Positions 36,530-44,697 of a stretch of 64,000 nucleotides of DNA are shown one piece after another. The position numbers were made by a program, and so were the translations under genes. Origin of the DNA: Heyndrickxia coagulans 36D1 (lineage in GTDB: Bacteria > Bacillota > Bacilli > Bacillales > Bacillaceae_C); NCBI RefSeq assembly GCF_000169195.2, contig NC_016023.1, forward strand, positions 2,232,001 through 2,296,000, read 5' to 3'. Below the pieces are notes generated by a model. The model did not search any database. It worked only from the letters and a program-made list of their open reading frames with translations, and was not told where the DNA came from. Each line of letters starts with the position of its first letter. Position 1 is the stretch's first letter.

Positions 36530-38809
36530 ATGATTAGAATGCGCTTTCTTTTGCTAACTGGTTTATTTTTGTCGTTTATACTTGCTACGTATTTTGTGTT
36601 TGTTATTTTTAAGTATCCATACATAGGCATTATTGTCAAAAAGGCGGATCATCAAATCGTGGTGGACAGTGTAGATCCGTACGGGTGGGCTTCTGAACAG
36701 TCCATTTACAGGGGGGATGTTATCCGGCTTATTGACGGACGTTCTCCAACAAAAAAGCCATCCGTCCAACATAAGGAGATTATTAGTGACGCTAAGAAAA
36801 TAACGATAGAACGCGGGAACCAGGATGTACAATATAAAATAGATAATCATCAGCCTGTTACTGGAATGATTTATTATTTTCTTGTTCCATCGGTTTTCTT
36901 TTTGGTTTGTTTTTCTTTAGGATGTTTTTTATTTAAATTTCTGGATAAAAACAAGTCAATTCCAGTCCTGATCCTTTTTTTAGCAGTAATCGTCCCCGTA
37001 TTACTAAATATTAGTGCCAATTCCCGAATCTACAATTGGAGCAGGTATACAGTGGGGATATTTATGTGTATCAGTCTGGTATTGCTGCTACATTTTTTGC
37101 GAAATTATTATCATTCCTCATCACGACTGGTTTCAAACCATGTGCTTTCTTTTCTATATTTAGGCGCCGGACTTGTTTTGATAAACCGGGTAATCGCCGC
37201 CGATTATCCGCTTGAACTGTTTTTTGTGCCCGTTGTCTTTATCATTCTTATGATCTCTGTTTTTCGATTATATTATCAAACGAAAAACAGTGAGGTGAAA
37301 AAATCATTACAGGTGCTTTTTACGGGTATCTTCCTTGCCCTTATGCCATTTGTCACACTTTACGCACTTCCAATCGTCATTTTCAAGGATTCAATCATGC
37401 CATGGGAGTGGACAACACCTTTTCTTGTTTTTTTACCAATTACAACGGGCTATTTGGTGCTGACTTATAAAATGATTGATTTGTCCTTTATTATCAACCG
37501 GCTGCATTATTATTGCTTGATGAGCCTAATGATAATGTCCGTTATTTTAACGGGAACGCTCGCTTTTGATCCGGGTAAACTGTCGGGCAATATATTTAGG
37601 ATTACACGCCTGGCTCTGTTCGTTTTTACTGTTATACTGTTGTTTTTATATATAAAAGATTATGTCGAATACCGGTTTAGAAAAATTATGTTTCCAAAAC
37701 GGCAGGATTTTCAAATGAGCTTGAATCGTTTTTTGCAATGGATGAAGTCGGAGCATAAGCTGGCTAATTTAGCCTTTATTTTGAAACGGGAAATTGAAAA
37801 CTTTCTGCCAGCTAAGGAAGTTACTTTAGTAAAGGTCGATCAGAATGGGAAAGCTATTTCTTTACTCGACAATACTAAAGTGAATGTGACACATCACTCG
37901 ATGACGAATGAATGTACAGAACGTCTTCAGATGGATGTGCACGGGTTTAAAATCAACTTGTATCATGACAAAAGCGGCACGATCTTTTTATATGGGCGTT
38001 GGAAAATGCGAAGAAAGCTCAATCCCGATGAAAAGATTTGGCTTGAGACGCTTTTAAACTATGCACAGGTTGTGATTGAGAATCAGGACAAGGCTGAAGA
38101 CCTTATCGCTTTATTAAGCTTGGAAAAAGACCGGGATTTGTTGCCGCATACAGTAAAAAAAGCAATTTTTAACATTTCAGAGCGCGAACGCAAGCAATTG
38201 TCGAGGGATCTACACGACACGATCATACAAGAGCTGCTGGCACTGGCGAGGGATGTCGATATCAAAAGGGCCGGTTGTGCTGATCCATTTGTTATTGACA
38301 TGCTGTCCGAAATTCGGGAGGGAATTTTAAATAACATTAAAACATTGCGGGAAATCATACATCATTTACATCCGGAATTTATTCACAAAATGGGCTTGCC
38401 CCTTGCTCTGAATCAATTATGCCTTCAAGTACAAAAACAATCATCATTTGCTTTACATATGCATATCGATCAGCATTTTACAATTTTTGATCGTGAACTG
38501 GAAATCAACATGTATCGTATTGTCCAAGAGCTTTTAAACAACGCGATCAAGCATTCCCAAGCAGAGCATGTAAGCTTAATTTTGGCTGAAGAAAGCACGA
38601 GGTATATTCTTCTTTACGATGATGATGGGATTGGGATAGACAAAGATGTACTCAAACCCCAGCATCATTTCAGCACAATGGGATGGCCAGGTTTAAACGG
38701 GCGCGTAGCCATTACCGGCGGTCAATTAAACATAGACTCACTTAAAACAGGAAACGGTAGGAAAGGGCTTCATTTAGAAATTGTCTGGCCAATCAGCCGA
38801 GGTTTATAA
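36530..38809 (+). CDS. comP: ComP sensor histidine kinase
   Basis: 759 residues, matching B. subtilis ComP in size. After a first membrane helix (about 5-27) there is a PDZ-like segment (about 33-100), then about seven more membrane helices to about 375. A cytoplasmic linker leads to a HisKA_3 dimerisation domain with the phospho-accepting His562 in LSRDLHDTIIQELL, and an HATPase domain with the N-box VQELLNNAIKHS and DDDGIGI. It senses the modified ComX and phosphorylates ComA. No clear ribosome site is seen, so translation is probably coupled to comX. Confidence 0.93.
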   Translation: MIRMRFLLLTGLFLSFILATYFVFVIFKYPYIGIIVKKADHQIVVDSVDPYGWASEQSIYRGDVIRLIDGRSPTKKPSVQHKEIISDAKKITIERGNQDVQYKIDNHQPVTGMIYYFLVPSVFFLVCFSLGCFLFKFLDKNKSIPVLILFLAVIVPVLLNISANSRIYNWSRYTVGIFMCISLVLLLHFLRNYYHSSSRLVSNHVLSFLYLGAGLVLINRVIAADYPLELFFVPVVFIILMISVFRLYYQTKNSEVKKSLQVLFTGIFLALMPFVTLYALPIVIFKDSIMPWEWTTPFLVFLPITTGYLVLTYKMIDLSFIINRLHYYCLMSLMIMSVILTGTLAFDPGKLSGNIFRITRLALFVFTVILLFLYIKDYVEYRFRKIMFPKRQDFQMSLNRFLQWMKSEHKLANLAFILKREIENFLPAKEVTLVKVDQNGKAISLLDNTKVNVTHHSMTNECTERLQMDVHGFKINLYHDKSGTIFLYGRWKMRRKLNPDEKIWLETLLNYAQVVIENQDKAEDLIALLSLEKDRDLLPHTVKKAIFNISERERKQLSRDLHDTIIQELLALARDVDIKRAGCADPFVIDMLSEIREGILNNIKTLREIIHHLHPEFIHKMGLPLALNQLCLQVQKQSSFALHMHIDQHFTIFDRELEINMYRIVQELLNNAIKHSQAEHVSLILAEESTRYILLYDDDGIGIDKDVLKPQHHFSTMGWPGLNGRVAITGGQLNIDSLKTGNGRKGLHLEIVWPISRGL

Positions 38810-38836
38810 ATAGCCAGTTTTACAAGGAGGAGTATA

Positions 38837-39490
38837 ATGATGGCGTCCATACTTGTCATTGATGATCATCGTTTAGTGGCAAGCGGTACGAAGAGTTTGC
38901 TGCAAAACGCAGGATTTGAAGCGGAAGCCATTTTTTCTGCTGATTATTTAAAAGAAAAGATAGAGAGTGCGAATTATGATGTTTTTCTTATTGACTGGAG
39001 TTTTCCTGAAGTGAACGGTCTGGAAATATCAAAAAAAATAATCAAATTACAGCCGCAAGCTAAAATTATTATTTATACGGGTTTTGATTCAGAACTTGCT
39101 ATTGTGTTGGATCAATTAATTGAAGAAGGCATTTCCGGGATTATCAGTAAAACGGCCTCAGTGAATACATTAATTAACGCTGTCCATGCCGTTATCAGTG
39201 GATACAGCATTTTTCCAAATACCCTTGTGAAAGAGTCTGTTTACACCCTCCGGTTGAAAAAGGAAACTGAAAATCTGTTTAGTGAAAGAGAAATAGAAAT
39301 TATTGAGTGTTTAATTGACGGTGATACGAACAAGGAAATTGCTGCTAAACTTTACATCACTCAACGTTCTGTAGAGTATCAGCTGCGCTCCATTTATAAA
39401 AAATTGGGCATTCATTCCAGAGAACAAGTGGCGGATAGAGTAAAAGAAATGAGGATTATTTCGCCTGATTCATATAAAATTCATGGATAG
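38837..39490 (+). CDS. comA: ComA-type response regulator (NarL/LuxR family)
   Basis: 217 residues with AAGGAGGAG upstream. The receiver domain has the acidic pair D9-D10 in VIDDHR, the phospho-acceptor D53 in VFLIDWSF, and lysine in ISKTAS. The C-terminal LuxR helix-turn-helix (about 148-205) has LFSEREIEIIECLIDGDTNK and a recognition helix near ITQRSVEYQLRSIYKKL. Partner of ComP. Likely targets are the adjacent bacteriocin genes, but no ComA box was recognised by eye. Confidence 0.93.
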   Translation: MMASILVIDDHRLVASGTKSLLQNAGFEAEAIFSADYLKEKIESANYDVFLIDWSFPEVNGLEISKKIIKLQPQAKIIIYTGFDSELAIVLDQLIEEGISGIISKTASVNTLINAVHAVISGYSIFPNTLVKESVYTLRLKKETENLFSEREIEIIECLIDGDTNKEIAAKLYITQRSVEYQLRSIYKKLGIHSREQVADRVKEMRIISPDSYKIHG

Positions 39491-39655
39491 AGCGGATTTG
39501 CAAAGAATTCCGCTTTTTTGGTATTAGCCACCAATGTTTGGGCAGCAGCTGTCCACTTTTTTTCGGTGTTACCACACAAAAATTTCGGTGATACCCCGCA
39601 AAGATTTCGGTCATGCCACACAAAAATTTCGGTGACAATGGCTCTTTTGTCAATT
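39428..39655 (+). repeat. Direct repeat C: comA 3' end + terminator + IS-end-like debris (copy 1)
   Basis: From the last comA codons (GCGGATAGAGTAAAA) through the comA terminator (GCGGATT / AATTCCGC with T-run, 39486-39521) to TTTCGGTGACAATGGCTC and ATTAAAATA. It matches 43317-43523 with scattered indels. The part after the terminator carries four TTTCGGTG-type motifs spaced about 21 bp. The remaining bases to 39770 show no gene. Confidence 0.85.
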
Positions 39656-39787
39656 AAAATAAACGTGTCATTTTTTAGGCACTTTTTTGACAATTAAGGA
39701 TCCCCTCAGTGCAAAGTAAATTAGGTCATTTGTACTGTGTGTTGGTGATGTCTTTTTTTATATCAAATTTGATTGGAGGATGAAAAG

Positions 39788-40483
39788 TTGATCGAAGCCA
39801 AGGACATCTCCGTTTCAATTGGAGGAGTACCCGTGCTGCATGCTGAGTCAGTACGTTGCAATTCCGGAACCATGACAGCTCTCGTTGGTCCCAGTGGGTG
39901 TGGGAAAACCACACTTCTGCACTGCCTTGGGTTGTTGCTCCCGGTGGATCAAGGCCAGATTTTATTTAATGGAAAAGATGTTACAAAGTACAATTCATCG
40001 GCACGACGCAAATTTTGGTGTGATCACGCAGCCTTCATACTTCAAGATTACGGAATCATGGATGAGGAGTCGATTGCTTTCAATGTAACCATGCATGCAA
40101 GTATGTTTGGTCGGCGTTTCAGGGGAAATCGCGAACGCTTGGCGAAGGTACTTGAGCAAACAGGTTTACAGGGCCGGGAAAAGGAGCTGGCCGGTCACCT
40201 AAGCGGAGGAGAAAAACAGCGATTAGCTTTAGCGCGTGCTGTTTACAAGGATGCGGAGCTTCTATTTGTTGATGAGCCTACTGCTTCTCTTGACGCAGTC
40301 AATCGGAAAAAAGTCTTCCATTTGTTGGTAAAATTTGCTCTGAGTGGTCGTACAGTGATTGTGTCAACGCACGATTCCGAGATGATTAACGCATGTGGTG
40401 CCAAATATGAAGTCGGTTCTAACAGTTCATTACATAATCCGTCTTCTACTGATTTAACTGGTAATATGGGAGAAACCTTATGA
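39788..40483 (+). CDS. ABC transporter ATP-binding protein (bacteriocin-export/MacB type)
   Basis: 231 residues from the TTG at 39788, with GGAGGA 7 nt upstream. Walker A GPSGCGKTT lies near 34, the signature HLSGGEKQRLALARA near 135, and Walker B LLFVDEPTASLD near 160. It resembles the LolD/MacB ATPases, including the group annotated with lactococcin-972-type loci. The next gene starts inside its stop (ATGA), and a polytopic FtsX-like protein follows, so these probably form one exporter or immunity system. Confidence 0.85.
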   Translation: MIEAKDISVSIGGVPVLHAESVRCNSGTMTALVGPSGCGKTTLLHCLGLLLPVDQGQILFNGKDVTKYNSSARRKFWCDHAAFILQDYGIMDEESIAFNVTMHASMFGRRFRGNRERLAKVLEQTGLQGREKELAGHLSGGEKQRLALARAVYKDAELLFVDEPTASLDAVNRKKVFHLLVKFALSGRTVIVSTHDSEMINACGAKYEVGSNSSLHNPSSTDLTGNMGETL

Positions 40484-40836
40484 AGCCGGTTCATAAGAAA
40501 ATTATTGGTGTGGTTGTCGGTTTGTTGCTAATAGTGGGAGCGCTTGCGTTACTGAACGGCTGGTTCTCAGGCTCAGAGGACACGCATCCGCCGTGCAATC
40601 AGCTGCCGACTGTGTCGAAGGTAGATGAGGCGATTGCTAGCCATCAAAAACTTACTAAGGAGATAAAATCAATAGGGGATGACATTACAGTTGAAGTGGG
40701 GAGGCCTTGCTCCAAAGACCAGAACCGGGGACTGGTCATGGTGAAATATGGTACAAAAACTGAGCGTAAAGCGATTGATGATCTTCTCAGCCGTCGAAAC
40801 GGGTTCGGGGTCCCGGTATATCTGGTGAAGAACTAA
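40480..40836 (+). CDS. Membrane-anchored protein of unknown function
   Basis: 118 residues, overlapping the ATPase gene by 4 nt. One N-terminal hydrophobic helix (about 9-28) is followed by an extracytoplasmic domain with two cysteines (PPCNQLP and GRPCSKDQ) that could form a disulfide. No family is recognised. Its position between ATPase and permease suggests an accessory subunit of the same system. Confidence 0.7.
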   Translation: MKPVHKKIIGVVVGLLLIVGALALLNGWFSGSEDTHPPCNQLPTVSKVDEAIASHQKLTKEIKSIGDDITVEVGRPCSKDQNRGLVMVKYGTKTERKAIDDLLSRRNGFGVPVYLVKN

Positions 40837-40949
40837 TGCCTATTTCCACCGTAGGATGACTTTTTACATTAGGAAACAGCATGGCAATAATTCATTTGTT
40901 TTTTTTAATATGTTGGCCGAATAACAGTGTGAAGGAAGGAAAGGAATAA

Positions 40950-41069
40950 ATGAAAAAACATGATCTGCTAATCCTCGCTATTACACAGAGGCTCAACAAT
41001 AATAATAAAAAACATTGGGAAACGGTGAGTCGAGTTTCTGACGTTCATGGAGGGTTTATCTGTGTATAA
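40950..41069 (+). CDS. Possible 39-residue ORF overlapping the next gene
   Basis: ATG behind GAAGGAAGGAAAGG. It encodes a 39-residue peptide (MKKHDLLILAITQRLNNNNK...) whose TAA (41067-41069) lies just past the preferred GTG start (41062) of the permease gene, in another frame. It could serve as a coupling leader. The peptide resembles nothing known to me. Confidence 0.4.
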   Translation: MKKHDLLILAITQRLNNNNKKHWETVSRVSDVHGGFICV

Positions 41070-43035
41070 GCGTATTATCGTGGTGGTTGCGAGTGCCTTG
41101 TTTGCACTACTTGCGTTGCTCGCTGCAATTATCACAGGCCTATATGATCGAGACTTTCCGCAAGCCATTCATACTGGGAGTAGGATTAGCCTAGACTTTA
41201 GCGAATCAAATATTTCCATTACTAAGGCATTTGACACGTTGGAGAAATTAGATGCACGCTGGGGTCTGGGACTAGTCAAGGTTGCACCGGATCTTGAGGG
41301 GGATGGCGATGCTCAGATTTTCGTGGCACTTAATAATGAGGGCTTCCCCAAGGAATTTACTTGGTTTGGCGGCGAAGGTACAGGTAAGATCGTTGGGAAG
41401 GAGAGACTTGCCACTTCTTACCCTGATGGTTTATATTTAGTGACCGGAAAGGAAACCCACTTGAATGAGTTGGTGAACTCGTTAAAGCAATCAGGTGTTA
41501 AGGTGAGTCGTACGGATGCGTCAATTTTTCGCAGTCTAGAATTTGTGGTGCGGGAAAGGGGATTTGCTGCTGCTGTTGTTGCAGCTTTTGCGCTAATCGC
41601 CGCACTGGCGTTGTTTTGGTTGTCGTTGAGAGCACGCGGGCGAGCGCTCCGTGTTTTAGGTGGATGTCCAACCGTACAAATCCAAATGCAGGATCTATCA
41701 GGGTTCGGTGGTGCACTACTGCTTGCGGCGTTAGTCGTGGTGGTGGTTTCAGCAGGCTATGTAGGTATATTTCATGGCTGGATGTACGTAGGTGCCTTTC
41801 TCAAAGCTTTAGTAAGTCTACAAGTTGCAATCATCGGTGTATCCCTATTCGTAGCGTTTGTTATGTCGGCTTCTGCCTGGCCGAGCGCCACCATGCTTGC
41901 CACCAGACAACCAGCAGTAAAGAGCCTGCGTGTAGCGGCAATTGTGATTCAAGTATTAACTTTTCTACTGGTGGTTGCTGCGGCCGGACCCGCATGGTCT
42001 ACATACAAACACTCTTCAGCTATGGCAGCTGAAATGGCACAGTGGAAGCAATTGGCAGACCAAGTCGCCATTGTATTTGCAACAGATGTTGATGAAATGG
42101 ACAGCTTGGAACCCCAAATTGGCAAATTAGTAAAAGAAGCTGAATCGCGTGATAAGGTTGCTCTATCTTATACTTTTACCAAAGAAATGGGATTACCGGC
42201 TGATTCTGGAAAGTATTCAGCAGTCTCATTCGTGAACCAGCGTTGGCTCGACCTAGTGACTAAGGGTGCACCACAGTCAGCTGTTAAACCGGTACCTTAT
42301 CGCAGTATTCCAAAGGGACTCATTCAAATGGTTCGTGAAGAGACTAAACTTCTATCAAGGCATGGTTTTTCTAGGGAATCATTCGGACAGCTTCAGTTTA
42401 TGCAACCAGTAAAAGGGTTTCAGTTACCAGTGGCCCAAGGAGGTGGGGGCCAAAGTCTTCACTTTGCTGACGATGTCCTGGTCGTTGTTGTGCCATCGAT
42501 TTATGATGCATTTAACGATTCTACACTAACCTCCATGGCTTCAACTAGTAACATTGTGTTTACCGGTGTGGCTGCTACACAGCAATTGTTAAAAAATCAC
42601 GGCCTTGATGTGCGCGCGTTACGCGAACACGGCATTCATGGTGAACTTCATATTGCTTACATTGCTGAAGATGGGATTCTTCAAGCGCAGTTTGCAGCGA
42701 ATGTTGTAAGGTTGCAGAGCTTTGCGCTGATTGCCTTGGTGGTTGCTTTCACTGTCGCAACAGTGATCAGTGCGTTGATTACCGCGATATTACGGGCGAA
42801 ACATGACTTCCCGCTTCGGTTGGCGGGTCAATCTTGGGCACGGATTTTATGGAATCGTGTGGTCAAGGAATTGCTAATTGGTACCGGCCTTGCGGGCATT
42901 GTTGTCATGCTACAAAGGCCAGATGCGATGGAAGCCGTACTTGTGATAGCAGTATATGGATTGCTTGTCGTACCGTTAAGTCATCTTTTTGCTACGCGCT
43001 ATTGTTTCAATGGTGTTATCAGACGTCGAATTTGA
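41062..43035 (+). CDS. Bacteriocin-associated integral membrane protein (DUF1430/FtsX-like permease)
   Basis: About 657 residues from GTG 41062 (GGAGGG 7 nt upstream); ATG 41047 is an alternative. One N-terminal helix is followed by an extracytoplasmic region (about 30-165), a group of three or four helices (about 170-310), a second large extracytoplasmic region (about 320-540) and three C-terminal helices. This 7-8 helix plan with two big loops matches the bacteriocin-associated 7TM proteins found with MacB-type ATPases. Role: efflux or immunity partner of the ATPase. No lactococcin-972-like precursor was found beside it. Base composition is richer in GC than the following bacteriocin cluster. 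Confidence 0.75.
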   Translation: MYKRIIVVVASALFALLALLAAIITGLYDRDFPQAIHTGSRISLDFSESNISITKAFDTLEKLDARWGLGLVKVAPDLEGDGDAQIFVALNNEGFPKEFTWFGGEGTGKIVGKERLATSYPDGLYLVTGKETHLNELVNSLKQSGVKVSRTDASIFRSLEFVVRERGFAAAVVAAFALIAALALFWLSLRARGRALRVLGGCPTVQIQMQDLSGFGGALLLAALVVVVVSAGYVGIFHGWMYVGAFLKALVSLQVAIIGVSLFVAFVMSASAWPSATMLATRQPAVKSLRVAAIVIQVLTFLLVVAAAGPAWSTYKHSSAMAAEMAQWKQLADQVAIVFATDVDEMDSLEPQIGKLVKEAESRDKVALSYTFTKEMGLPADSGKYSAVSFVNQRWLDLVTKGAPQSAVKPVPYRSIPKGLIQMVREETKLLSRHGFSRESFGQLQFMQPVKGFQLPVAQGGGGQSLHFADDVLVVVVPSIYDAFNDSTLTSMASTSNIVFTGVAATQQLLKNHGLDVRALREHGIHGELHIAYIAEDGILQAQFAANVVRLQSFALIALVVAFTVATVISALITAILRAKHDFPLRLAGQSWARILWNRVVKELLIGTGLAGIVVMLQRPDAMEAVLVIAVYGLLVVPLSHLFATRYCFNGVIRRRI

Positions 43036-43316
43036 TGGCAGTCTCAGACAATTTTATATGAAAAATGTTTAAATGGTCATTTTATTTAATGTGCAATCTG
43101 AACTGTTTTCTGTTATATAAACGAAGTTGGTTTCCAACTTTTCATTCTATGAAATATTTTTTGGATTGAGATTTTTGTGGGACTTCTTTCTTTTTAGGGA
43201 AATCCCTGGATTATTCTTTTTACTACTATTGTTTCTAGGGTAATAACCATTGTAGAACATAAGGAATAATAAAAGACATTTGAAATTAAAACAAAAATAA
43301 GGTACATGCCTGAGGC

Positions 43317-43523
43317 CAGCAGATAGAGTAAAAAAATGAGGATTATTTCGCTGATTCATATAAAAATCCATGGATAGAGCGGATTCGCACAGAATTCCGC
43401 TTTTTTGTATTAGCCATCAATGTTTGGGTAGCATCTGTCCACTTTTTTTCGGTGATACCACACAAATTTTTCGGTAATACCACACAAAGATTTCGGTGAC
43501 AATGGCTCTAGGGCCTATTAAAA
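43317..43523 (+). repeat. Direct repeat C, copy 2 (degenerate comA tail + IS-end-like debris)
   Basis: GCAGATAGAGTAAAA, the broken comA end (single-base losses), the terminator hairpin GCGGATT / AATTCCGC, and the TTTCGGTG motifs ending GGTGACAATGGCTC repeat 39428-39655. The gap 43036-43680 holds this repeat and otherwise AT-rich sequence in which I see no gene. Confidence 0.85.
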
Positions 43524-43680
43524 TATGAGTATCAGATACGTTGATTAGTGTATCTTTCTAAAGTTCTTAATGTCCTTAATAACTGATAAAAAATACCCTT
43601 GATTTTCTTATGAGTTGAGGAAAAAAGATTGAAGAATTCAATTATTAACAATATTAAACAATTAATGGAGAGATAAACAA

Positions 43681-44253
43681 ATGAAAAAAGGAATAACATC
43701 ATCAAATACTTATTGGATTTTTATTTCTTTATTTTTTATAGTAATATTTAATGCTTTTTTTCAATACTGTATTCATCAAAAAGCGCTAAATTTGTTTTGG
43801 TCTCAGGTTGATAAAGAAAATCATCTTGGCTCTTCAATTAATGTAATATTTTATGTTGTTCAAAGTTTTACGGTGCTTACGTCAATAGTTGGCATATTAA
43901 TAGGAGCTTTAGTGGTTGCTTTTTTTGGATTCCTGTTTGGAATTAAAAAAAAGAAAAAAGATTATTTATTAGTTTATTCCCTAACTTCATTATTTCTTTC
44001 ATTTAAACTTGTCATAGCAGGCATAGTAAATCTGTTTCATGCAAATGCAAGCAAAATCTATATTGTTGGAAAGCAGAGTTTCCTTACGCAAATAGCGGAT
44101 CCTTTTTTATGGTTAAGTACTGTTTTATTTTTCCTTTTAGGAGTTAATATTTTATCAAGCAACAGAAAAAAAGTATTTTATTTAACACTCATTTATTTGC
44201 TGATTAAATTTGTGAATATCGGTCTCTCTTATTTTTTAAATTATATAGTTTAA
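43681..44253 (+). CDS. acnB: Circular-bacteriocin cluster membrane protein (AcnB position)
   Basis: 190 residues, about five hydrophobic helices, very AT-rich. It lies directly upstream of the bacteriocin precursor, as in the amylocyclicin cluster (acnB-A-C-D-E-F), and the symbol is given by position. GGAG lies 11-14 nt upstream of the ATG. Likely a role in maturation, export or immunity. The molecular function is unknown. Confidence 0.65.
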   Translation: MKKGITSSNTYWIFISLFFIVIFNAFFQYCIHQKALNLFWSQVDKENHLGSSINVIFYVVQSFTVLTSIVGILIGALVVAFFGFLFGIKKKKKDYLLVYSLTSLFLSFKLVIAGIVNLFHANASKIYIVGKQSFLTQIADPFLWLSTVLFFLLGVNILSSNRKKVFYLTLIYLLIKFVNIGLSYFLNYIV

Positions 44254-44307
44254 TAATGGGGGGGCTATTAAACTATATATATAAAAATTAAGATTGGAGT
44301 GAAATGT

Positions 44308-44646
44308 ATGGTAAATAGCTTAACTAACAAAAAAAGGGTATTTCTGTTTGTGGTAATTGGGCTGGTACTCGCCACTCTGTCATCGGTTGCGTATATCAGC
44401 ACACTACAAATCACTATTCATCAAACTGCAGTTTTGCCTGGCAATGCTTACTTAGCAAGCACCCTTGGCATTTCCACCGCCGCAGCAAAGAAGGCTATCG
44501 ATATTATCGATACTGCTTCAACGATTGCATCAATTATTTCTTTAATTGGTGTTGTAACAGGCGCTGGAGCTATCTCTTACGCTGTTGTCGCTACTGCTAA
44601 AGCGATGATCAAAAAATACGGTAAAAAGTACGCGGCTGCTTGGTAA
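44308..44646 (+). CDS. acnA: Circular bacteriocin precursor, amylocyclicin-like
   Basis: 112 residues from the ATG at 44308, with GGAG 8 nt upstream. A 48-residue leader ending LPGNAY precedes a 64-residue core starting LASTLGISTAAAKKAID and ending KKYGKKYAAAW. From memory this core differs from amylocyclicin of B. velezensis at about four conservative positions (near core residues 21, 34, 45 and 51). The leader and core lengths are identical. Maturation cleaves after Tyr and joins Leu1 to Trp64 head-to-tail, giving a cationic helical ring that permeabilises Gram-positive membranes. Its codon use is richer in GC than the flanking acnB and acnC. Confidence 0.95.
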   Translation: MVNSLTNKKRVFLFVVIGLVLATLSSVAYISTLQITIHQTAVLPGNAYLASTLGISTAAAKKAIDIIDTASTIASIISLIGVVTGAGAISYAVVATAKAMIKKYGKKYAAAW

Positions 44647-44697
44647 TTAGCATTACCTGCCCCCCTTTTTTAGTTTGAAGAAAGAGTTGACGAGTTT

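Noticed and set aside
39788-43035. Lactococcin-972 bacteriocin precursor next to the DUF1430-type protein
   Set aside because: None of the small ORFs has a secretion signal with the Trp/Gly-rich mature region of that family.
43530-43680. ComA-binding box upstream of acnB
   Set aside because: No TTGCGG-N4-CCGCAA-like palindrome was found by eye. The GCGG/CCGC pair nearby belongs to the duplicated comA terminator.
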